39,373 nt of DNA from an uncultured Clostridia bacterium (GTDB taxonomy: Bacteria; Bacillota; Clostridia; Oscillospirales; UBA644). A program made the translations under genes and the position numbers. This document shows, piece after piece, positions 33,604 to 39,373 of this stretch. The stretch lies in contig CAOJUB010000018.1 in assembly GCA_948443805.1 (NCBI GenBank), forward strand, positions 1-39,373, read 5' to 3'. The stretch's first letter is position 1. Every line of letters starts with the position of its first letter. The notes under the pieces were generated by a model that saw nothing but the letters and a program-made list of their open reading frames with translations, was not told the origin of the DNA and did not search any database.

Positions 33604-33671
33604 GGGGAAAGAAAAGGCTTAACATAAAAGAAGAATGAGAAAGTAAGAAGAAAGAATTCGGGGACAGTTCG

Positions 33672-35375
33672 ATGGACAATTACAAACAGAATTATGAAAA
33701 ATGGAAAAACAGCAAAGTTCTTTCCGCCGAGGAGCGCAAAGAGCTGGAACGTTATGACGAACAGGCCGTCAAAGAGGCTTTTTATTCTCCGATGGAGTTC
33801 GGCACTGCCGGTATTCGCGCCGAAATGGGGTTGGGTACCGCCCGTCTGAATATTTATACGGTTCGGCTTGCGGCCTGCGGTTTGGCGACTTTGATTGAAA
33901 AAGAAGGCGAGGATGCCTGCCGCAGGGGAGTTGTCATTGCCTATGACTGCCGCAATAATTCTTCCCTGTTTGCGATGGAGTCCTGCCGTGTTTTTGCTGC
34001 GAAAGGCATCCGGACGTATCTGTTCGATTCGCTGCGTCCGACACCAGAGCTTTCCTTTGCCGTTCGGCGGCTTGGCTGCATTGCCGGGGTGAATATCACC
34101 GCTTCTCACAATACAAAGGAATACAATGGTTTTAAGGCGTATTGGGAGGACGGCGCGCAGCTCGCGCCGGATCAGGCAAAAATTGTTTTTGATGAGATGA
34201 TGCGGCTGGATATTTTTAATGACGTGACGGCGGCGGATGATCAGACCGTAAAAAAATATATAACGGTGCTTTCGGAATCTTTTGATGAGGAATATCTTTC
34301 CTGCGTGCTCGAACAGCGGATTCATCCTTCGGCGATTCAGGAAAACCGCGAAATGAAAATTGTTTACACACCGCTGCACGGAACCGGTTATCGGTTTGTT
34401 CCCGAGGTTCTGCGCCGGGCGGGATTTGATAATATTTGCTGTGTGGAACGGCAAATGGTTCCCGATGGGGATTTTACAACGGTAGAGTCTCCGAATCCGG
34501 AGAATAAAAGCGCTTTTTCGCTGGCTTTGGAGGAAGCCAGGCAAACCGGCGGCGATTTGATTATCGCAACCGATCCCGATGGAGACCGTCTCGGCGTCAT
34601 GGTAAAAAAAGACGGGAAATATCTGCTGCTGACAGGCAACCAGACCGGCGCTTTGCTGGCCGATTATATTATCCGGAGCCGGAAAGAAAACGGAACGCTT
34701 CCGGCAAACGGCTGCGTTATTAAATCGGTTGTAACATCGGATCTCGGCCGGAAAATCTGTGAAGATTACGGTGTGAAGATGATGGATGTTCTGACAGGTT
34801 TTAAATTTATCGGGGAAAAGATGGAGGAATTCGAAGAAACCGGGGAATATACGTTTCTTTTCGGGTATGAAGAAAGTTACGGCAGCCTTGCGGGAACCTA
34901 TGCGCGGGACAAAGACGCCGTTGTCGCGGCTCTTTTGGTTTGCGAAGCCGCGGCGTATTACCGCAGCCGGGGAATGTCTCTTTCCGATGCGCTGGCGGCG
35001 CTTTTTGAAAAATACGGATATCATTACGAAACGGTTGTGAATTTTTCTGTCCGCGGCGCGGGTGCGCTGGAACGGATGCCGAAGATTATGGCCGCGCTCC
35101 GTTCGGAACCGCCGAAAGAAATCTGCGGCGTTGCCGTTTCTGAAGTTCATGATTTTCAGAACGGGGCTTTCGGGTTGCCGAAAACCGATATGCTGTATTA
35201 TACCACGGAAGACGGATCGATCCTGATTGTGAGGCCTTCGGGAACGGAACCGAAGATTAAGGTTTATATTATGGTCTGCGGCTCTTCGGCCGATCATGCC
35301 AAACAAAAAGCGGAGGACCTGAAAACCGAAATTAAAACACGTGCGCGGGAGTATTGCGGCCGCAGTTTATCTTGA
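33672..35375 (+). CDS. pgcA: Phosphoglucomutase/phosphomannomutase (alpha-D-phosphohexomutase)
   Basis: The enzyme interconverts hexose 1- and 6-phosphates, feeding glycogen, nucleotide sugars and wall polymers. The product has 567 residues, the length of the Bacillus PgcA type. The phosphoserine loop Thr-Ala-Ser-His-Asn-Thr-Lys-Glu-Tyr-Asn is near residue 146. The Mg-binding Asp-Pro-Asp-Gly-Asp-Arg is near 302. The sugar-binding Gly-Tyr-Glu-Glu-Ser-Tyr-Gly is near 399, and the phosphate loop Arg-Pro-Ser-Gly-Thr-Glu-Pro-Lys near 522. All are intact. Substrate preference between glucose and mannose cannot be settled from sequence. Confidence 0.95.
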   Translation: MDNYKQNYEKWKNSKVLSAEERKELERYDEQAVKEAFYSPMEFGTAGIRAEMGLGTARLNIYTVRLAACGLATLIEKEGEDACRRGVVIAYDCRNNSSLFAMESCRVFAAKGIRTYLFDSLRPTPELSFAVRRLGCIAGVNITASHNTKEYNGFKAYWEDGAQLAPDQAKIVFDEMMRLDIFNDVTAADDQTVKKYITVLSESFDEEYLSCVLEQRIHPSAIQENREMKIVYTPLHGTGYRFVPEVLRRAGFDNICCVERQMVPDGDFTTVESPNPENKSAFSLALEEARQTGGDLIIATDPDGDRLGVMVKKDGKYLLLTGNQTGALLADYIIRSRKENGTLPANGCVIKSVVTSDLGRKICEDYGVKMMDVLTGFKFIGEKMEEFEETGEYTFLFGYEESYGSLAGTYARDKDAVVAALLVCEAAAYYRSRGMSLSDALAALFEKYGYHYETVVNFSVRGAGALERMPKIMAALRSEPPKEICGVAVSEVHDFQNGAFGLPKTDMLYYTTEDGSILIVRPSGTEPKIKVYIMVCGSSADHAKQKAEDLKTEIKTRAREYCGRSLS

Positions 35376-35452
35376 TTGACCGACGGCTGTGTTTCTGTTT
35401 GTGTTGTTTTTTGCTTCTTCGGCTGGTTCGTTTTGGAAATAATATCTATTTT

Positions 35453-35508
35453 ATATCAAAGAAGCCCTGACGGATTTTTTTCCGTCAGGGCTTCTTTGAT
35501 ATTTTTTA
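35453..35508. terminator. Very long intrinsic terminator at the end of pgcA
   Basis: A perfect 22-pair stem (35453-35474 with 35481-35502) encloses a TTTTTT loop and is followed by TTTTTTA. The T-tract reaches into the stop codon of the converging lipoprotein gene. It is clearly a terminator for the plus strand. In the other direction the stem is the same but no T-run follows, so it may only protect that 3' end. Confidence 0.92.
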
Positions 35509-37242
35509 TTCTTCCGGTGGCGCCGGCGGTTCTTCGCTTGCTGAAACCGTGATGGAAACGGTGTTGCAGGCGATTACATATTTTCCGGAGTCATCGGTGA
35601 TCGTGCATCGGATGATGGCGGTTCCTGTGGCTTTTGCCGAAACGGTTGCGGAGGTGGAATCGGTTTTGGAGACCGAAACAATATCCGCACTGTCGGTAGA
35701 GAATTTTACGGCGATATTTTCAACCGAGATTTCACTTGGCAAGGACAGCGTCAGGTTTGCCGTCTGTCCTGTCGTCAGCAGCGTATTGTCTGCCGACAGG
35801 GTTGCGGTGAGCGATTGTTTTTCTTTCGGCTTTACGGTTACCGTACAGGTGGCGGTGAGCCCTGACGGAGAGGCGGTTGCGGTAATGGTCGCCGTTCCTT
35901 CGGCAAGGGCGGTGAGTTTTCCTGTTGCGTCTACTATGGCAATGCTGGGATTCGAGGAAATATAGCTGATTGTATCGGCTGCATCGGCCGGCGATTTGAT
36001 TGCCGAAACCTGTTTTTCGTCTCCGACTGACATTTCGATCGAAGTTTGGTTAATGGTCAGGCTCTCGGCATTTATTACCGTCTGCCCTTTTTTGACAACC
36101 ACAACGCCGCGCTGGGATACGTCCCCGATTTTATACGTGATGGTTACGGTTTTGTCTGCATCCACCGTTTTTGCCACTGTCATCTCTCCGGTCGTTTCAT
36201 TGATGCTGACAATCGAATTGTCTCCGGAAGACCAGATTCCTGTTTCTGTGGTGTTTTCAGGCGTTACGGTCGCCGTGAAACGGAAGGTTCCGCTGTCGCC
36301 CGCGGTTACGGTAATGCTGGAGCGGTCAAAACTTACCTTTGTGGCTTTGACTTCATCGGATTTTTCTCCTTCCCCAACGGTTACGACACAGGTCGCTGTT
36401 TTGGTTGTGATGCGGTCTTCAATCGTTGCGGTAATCGTCACTTTTCCGTCTTTGAGACCGGTTACGGTGCCGTCGTTGGAGACGGTTGCTACGGCAAGGT
36501 CATCGCAGGACCATTTCACGGTAACATTCTTTTCATTTTCAGGGGTATACTTGGCCGTCAGCACCAATTCTTTTCCAACATCGACCTGCGCTTCCGTGCG
36601 GTTCAGGGTCAGCGATTCGATCCGGTCTTTGGCCTCTACCACTTTTACGGTTTTTGTCGCTGTGAACGCACCTTCTTCCGATACGGCGGTAATGGTTGCG
36701 GTTCCGAGTTTCAGTGCCGAGGCTATTTTGGTTGTGGAGTTTACTGAAACGATTTGTTCATCGCTCGACGTAAATACTACGTTTTTATTCCCTGCGTTTG
36801 CCGGATTGAACAGAATATCCAGCTCGAAACTTCCTCCCATGAGGATTTCCGTTTCTGTTTCGTCAAAGGAAATACCCTCTAACGGCGCATTGTCACCGGT
36901 CACGGTTACCGCGCAGGAGAGCGCGTATTCTTTTTTTGATTTTTCCATCGTCACTTTGGCGGTTATGGTTGTTGTCCCCGCGCCTTTTCCCGTGACAAAT
37001 CCGTCGTCGTTGACAACGGCGACCGCCGTGTTTTCGGAAGCCCAGGAAGTGCTGTAGGCATTCTTGCTGTTTCCGTGATCCATTATAAATAAGGAAGTTA
37101 TGTTATCCTTTTCCAGTGAAATTTCAGACGCGTTAAGGCGGTAGTCTTTTTCATTGTTGCCGCAGGAAGACAATGCGATGAGGGTTGTCAGCAGTAACAG
37201 AACCGTGAAAAATACGGCCGTTTTTTTGAAAAATCTCTTCAT
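35506..37242 (-). CDS. Surface lipoprotein made of Ig-like (BIG2) repeats
   Basis: The product has 578 residues. Residues 1-26 are a lipoprotein signal peptide ending in Leu-Ser-Ser-Cys, with Cys27 the predicted lipid site. The rest is about six divergent BIG2-type beta-sandwich repeats of 80-90 residues, starting near residues 36, 119, 204, 295, 388 and 470. Each has the pattern of a hydrophobic strand, a Ser-Ser-Asp/Asn-Pro-type turn with Val-Ala-Val-Val, then Gly-x-Ala-Thr-Ile-Thr-Ala. The end is Pro/Glu-rich. No catalytic domain is seen. Such proteins usually act in adhesion or as spacers on the surface. AAAGG lies 12 bases before the ATG. Confidence 0.9.
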   Translation of the reverse strand: MKRFFKKTAVFFTVLLLLTTLIALSSCGNNEKDYRLNASEISLEKDNITSLFIMDHGNSKNAYSTSWASENTAVAVVNDDGFVTGKGAGTTTITAKVTMEKSKKEYALSCAVTVTGDNAPLEGISFDETETEILMGGSFELDILFNPANAGNKNVVFTSSDEQIVSVNSTTKIASALKLGTATITAVSEEGAFTATKTVKVVEAKDRIESLTLNRTEAQVDVGKELVLTAKYTPENEKNVTVKWSCDDLAVATVSNDGTVTGLKDGKVTITATIEDRITTKTATCVVTVGEGEKSDEVKATKVSFDRSSITVTAGDSGTFRFTATVTPENTTETGIWSSGDNSIVSINETTGEMTVAKTVDADKTVTITYKIGDVSQRGVVVVKKGQTVINAESLTINQTSIEMSVGDEKQVSAIKSPADAADTISYISSNPSIAIVDATGKLTALAEGTATITATASPSGLTATCTVTVKPKEKQSLTATLSADNTLLTTGQTANLTLSLPSEISVENIAVKFSTDSADIVSVSKTDSTSATVSAKATGTAIIRCTITDDSGKYVIACNTVSITVSASEEPPAPPEE

Positions 37243-37280
37243 TTCTTTTCAGCCTTTCTGTAATCATATATAAATTGTAC

Positions 37281-37297
37281 CGAATCTTTTGTTCGGG
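37281..37297 (-). repeat. Inverted repeat in the lipoprotein gene leader
   Basis: CCGAA and TTCGG arms around a seven-base centre lie in the transcribed leader of the lipoprotein gene. This could be an operator or a small RNA hairpin. No regulator is evident nearby. Confidence 0.25.
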
Positions 37298-37344
37298 AAT
37301 GGGTTTTATATAAAAACTTCCGGGATTTGTACATTCTTTCTTTT

Positions 37345-37373
37345 ATTGTATCATTTTTTCTCCGAAATGTCAA
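37345..37373 (-). promoter_or_regulatory. Sigma-A promoter for the Ig-like lipoprotein gene
   Basis: On the minus strand TTGACA (37368-37373), 17 bases, TACAAT (37345-37350). The leader is about 95 bases. It is back to back with the promoter at 37401. Confidence 0.82.
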
Positions 37374-37400
37374 TCTTTATTTCAGAATTCAAAAAAATGC

Positions 37401-37429
37401 TTGTTTTTTTCTCGCAAAAATGATATACT
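37401..37429 (+). promoter_or_regulatory. Sigma-A promoter for the radical SAM gene
   Basis: TTGTTT (37401-37406), 17 bases, TATACT (37424-37429), with a TGA just before the -10 that fits an extended -10 element. Its -35 is 27 bases from the -35 of the divergent lipoprotein promoter. Confidence 0.72.
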
Positions 37430-37503
37430 GAATAGGTTCCCCGGCAGCGGAAATCGGAACGGCCTTTGCCGGAGAAAAACGAAAATGCAGGAATGGTGTT
37501 TGT

Positions 37504-39237
37504 ATGAAAACGGTACTTTGCGCGCTGAACAGCAAATATTCGCATACGTCTCTGGCTTTGCGCTGTTTGAAGGAATATGCGGTTGACTGCGGTTTTGCTC
37601 CGGACATTGCGGAATATACCATCAATCATGATTTGCGGAAAATTGTAGCGGATCTGTATGCGAAAAAAGCGGATTTCTATGGATTTTCCGTTTATGTCTT
37701 TAATGTGGTTGAAACGTTATGGGTCATCCGCGATCTGAAAAAAATTCTGCCCTCTGCGGTCATTTTCTGCGGCGGGCCGGAGGTCTCGTTTGAGGAGGAG
37801 ACCTTCCTTCGGGAAAATCCGGAGGTCGATTTTGTTATACGGGGGGAAGGGGAAAAAACCTTTGCCGAGGTTCTTTCTTCTTTTGAAACGGCGCCGAAGT
37901 CCGAATTGAGGAGTATTTTTTTTCAAAAGCAGCTGGAAGGCGTGTCTTTCCTATATAATAGCGATTTCGTCCGGAATCCGTCCCGCCGCCCGGTATGCTG
38001 TTTGGATGAATTCCCGTTTCCGTACCGGGACCGGGCAGATTTGCTGCGGAACAAAGACCGGATTTTATATTACGAAAGTTCCCGGGGGTGTCCGTTTGGC
38101 TGCAGTTATTGCATGTCGTCGCTGGAACGTTCCGTTCGGACGCTGTCGCTGCAACGAACTTTTTCTGATTTGGCGGTTTTTCTCGAAACGAATGTTCGGT
38201 TAATTAAATTTGTTGATCGCACATTTAATTTTGATCGCGGGCGGTGTATGGAAATTCTTCGTTTTTTGCGGGATCATGATAACGGAATTACTTCGTTTCA
38301 TTTTGAAATGTCCCCCACGCTTATCGATCAGGAATTGTTGGAATTTGTCCGGACTGTTCGGGAAGGGCTTTTTCTCTTTGAGATTGGTTTGCAGTCGGCC
38401 AATCCGGACACGCTTGAGGCGATTGGCCGGAAACAGGATACGATGACTCTGGGTCCGGCTCTTCAGGCAATTTCAGCAAGCAATGTTCATGTGCATTTGG
38501 ATTTGATTGCAGGGCTTCCGTATGAAGATTATTCTTCTTTCGGACGGTCTTTTGACGTTGCCATGTCTTTTTTCCCGGATGTGCTGCAGCTTGGTTTTCT
38601 GAAAGTTTTGAAAGGCGCGCCGATTTCTTTTGAAACGCAGCATATGTTTCAATACAGTCTCCGTCCTCCATATGAAATTTTGGAAAACCGTTATATTTCT
38701 TTTGAGGATTTGGGAAAGTTGAAGCAAATTGAGGAGGTTTTCGAGCGGTATTTTAACAGCGGTCTGTTCCGCGGATCCTTTTTGTATTTTGCTGAACATC
38801 TTTTTAGCGGCGGATTTTTTTCAATGGCAGAAAGCCTGACCGGTTATTTGCAGGAGAATGGATTTTTTGCGGTATCGGTTTCTGAAAATGCTTTGGGAGA
38901 ACTCCTGCATGACTGGCTGTTGTCCTTGCCGCTGTCTCCCGGTGTCCGCAAAAACTGTGAAAATCGACTGGCGTTTGATTTATATCGAAAGAGTCCGGTT
39001 CTTAATCCTCCGTCATGGCTTGCGAACCTTCCGGATCAAAAGCGGCTGATTTCTTTATTGAAAAATCCATCGCGGTTCCTTCCTGTTTTGCCTGCGGAAG
39101 TGCGCGGAATTTTTCCGGGTGAGGATTCAAAAAAATGGTATCGACGGGCAAGAATCGTATCGTTTTTTTTCGATGGGAAGAAAGAAACCTATCTTTTTTT
39201 GTATCCGAATCTGTCTTATGTGATTCCATTAGAGTAA
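37504..39237 (+). CDS. B12-binding domain-containing radical SAM protein, DUF4080-type C-terminus
   Basis: The product has 577 residues. Residues 1-135 match a cobalamin-binding-like Rossmann domain (Leu-Asn-Ser-Lys-Tyr-Ser-His near the start, Phe-Cys-Gly-Gly-Pro-Glu near 88, Val-Ile-Arg-Gly-Glu-Gly-Glu near 110). The Asp-x-His-x2-Gly cobalamin motif is not clearly present, so B12 may bind base-off in another way or not at all. The radical SAM cluster ligands Cys196, Cys200 and Cys203 lie in Gly-Cys-Pro-Phe-Gly-Cys-Ser-Tyr-Cys. Residues about 190-380 form the radical SAM barrel, with Glu-Ile-Gly-Leu-Gln-Ser near 297. The C-terminal 180 residues resemble DUF4080. The substrate is unknown. AGGAA lies upstream of the ATG. 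Confidence 0.9.
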   Translation: MKTVLCALNSKYSHTSLALRCLKEYAVDCGFAPDIAEYTINHDLRKIVADLYAKKADFYGFSVYVFNVVETLWVIRDLKKILPSAVIFCGGPEVSFEEETFLRENPEVDFVIRGEGEKTFAEVLSSFETAPKSELRSIFFQKQLEGVSFLYNSDFVRNPSRRPVCCLDEFPFPYRDRADLLRNKDRILYYESSRGCPFGCSYCMSSLERSVRTLSLQRTFSDLAVFLETNVRLIKFVDRTFNFDRGRCMEILRFLRDHDNGITSFHFEMSPTLIDQELLEFVRTVREGLFLFEIGLQSANPDTLEAIGRKQDTMTLGPALQAISASNVHVHLDLIAGLPYEDYSSFGRSFDVAMSFFPDVLQLGFLKVLKGAPISFETQHMFQYSLRPPYEILENRYISFEDLGKLKQIEEVFERYFNSGLFRGSFLYFAEHLFSGGFFSMAESLTGYLQENGFFAVSVSENALGELLHDWLLSLPLSPGVRKNCENRLAFDLYRKSPVLNPPSWLANLPDQKRLISLLKNPSRFLPVLPAEVRGIFPGEDSKKWYRRARIVSFFFDGKKETYLFLYPNLSYVIPLE

Positions 39238-39270
39238 ATACCGTGCAAATCACATGTAAAAATATACAGA

Positions 39271-39300
39271 TGGAACATTGTTGTGCTACAATTGTATAAT
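39271..39300 (+). promoter_or_regulatory. Possible promoter for the gene starting at 39361
   Basis: A perfect TATAAT (39295-39300) is preceded by TGGAAC at 18 bases, a weak -35. A TG lies directly before the -10. Confidence 0.45.
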
Positions 39301-39360
39301 ATAAATTATATAAATAGATAGATTCAAAAAAGTGACGAAAGTGGAAAAAAGGAGGTAAAG

Positions 39361-39373
39361 ATGTTGGGAGTTA
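39361..39373 (+). CDS. Start of an unknown gene (partial)
   Basis: Four codons (Met-Leu-Gly-Val) are visible before the window ends. A strong AAAAAAGGAGGT ribosome-binding site lies five bases upstream, so a real gene is very likely. Nothing can be said about its product. Confidence 0.65.

Noticed and set aside
33570-35306. A 578-codon open frame antisense to pgcA
   Set aside because: pgcA is certain from its motifs. The antisense product is rich in Arg, Asn, His and Phe without any recognisable domain, and its length reflects the low frequency of stops opposite this codon usage.
35996-37057. A 353-codon open frame antisense to the Ig-like lipoprotein
   Set aside because: It is Ser/Val/Thr-rich, mirroring the repeat codons on the other strand, and lacks a ribosome-binding site. 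The minus-strand gene has a lipobox and a promoter.
1-39373. CRISPR arrays, tRNA or rRNA genes, insertion sequences, prophage genes
   Set aside because: I looked for regularly spaced direct repeats, cloverleaf-like segments with CCA ends and transposase or integrase motifs and saw none. A covariance-model search for tRNAs and small RNAs would be the decisive test.

Overview
The window looks like chromosomal DNA from a low-to-mid GC Gram-positive anaerobe, most likely a member of the Clostridia, possibly Oscillospirales. This rests on gene order and content: an Rnf complex in the order C-D-G-E-A-B, the smc-ftsY-rdgB-yhbY-nadD-yqeK-rsfS-leuS chain, the holB-ricT-trmN6-rsmI chain familiar from Bacillus, a yycJ-rlmH pair, strong Shine-Dalgarno sites, sigma-A promoters with 17-base spacers, and a secreted protein ending in a dockerin. 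No tRNA, rRNA, CRISPR array, transposase, integrase or phage gene was seen. Genus-level placement is not possible from sequence reading alone.

Layout. (1) 1-2166, minus strand: an accessory operon under a perfect consensus promoter. It encodes a secreted papain-like cysteine protease, a membrane-anchored partner of unknown function, and the first 18 codons of a third exported or membrane protein. (2) 2288-7778, plus strand: a comM-type AAA+ ATPase, a MurE-type ligase, and a large secreted CAP/Ig-like/dockerin protein, closed by a bidirectional terminator. (3) 7906-18714, minus strand: a housekeeping chain smc, ftsY, rdgB, yhbY, nadD, yqeK, rsfS, leuS, then prfA after a structured spacer. These genes serve chromosome condensation, membrane targeting, nucleotide pool cleaning, ribosome assembly and silencing, NAD synthesis, leucine tRNA charging and translation termination. 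(4) 18821-19139, plus: rpmB with its own promoter and terminator. (5) 19195-24743, plus: the rnfCDGEAB operon, an ion-pumping ferredoxin:NAD+ oxidoreductase, followed by an overlooked 50-residue membrane peptide. (6) 24860-28756, plus: holB, ricT, a 2[4Fe-4S] ferredoxin, trmN6 and rsmI. (7) 28823-35502, plus: a membrane-anchored LysM/G5/M23 endopeptidase, murA, a YycJ-family metallo-beta-lactamase-fold protein, rlmH, a small TSCPD protein and a phosphohexomutase, ending at a very long terminator hairpin. (8) 35506-39237: a minus-strand lipoprotein made of about six Ig-like repeats, divergent from a plus-strand B12-binding radical SAM protein. A further gene begins at 39361.

Most of the window is conserved core functions: energy coupling through Rnf and ferredoxin, cell-wall precursor synthesis and remodelling through MurE, MurA and M23, and translation. 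The points that stand out are the YycJ-family protein whose His-x-His-x-Asp-His metal motif has become Gln-x-Gln-x-Asp-Gln, the protease operon whose first gene is a compositional mosaic, the dockerin-tagged CAP protein, and the unannotated small membrane peptide after rnfB.
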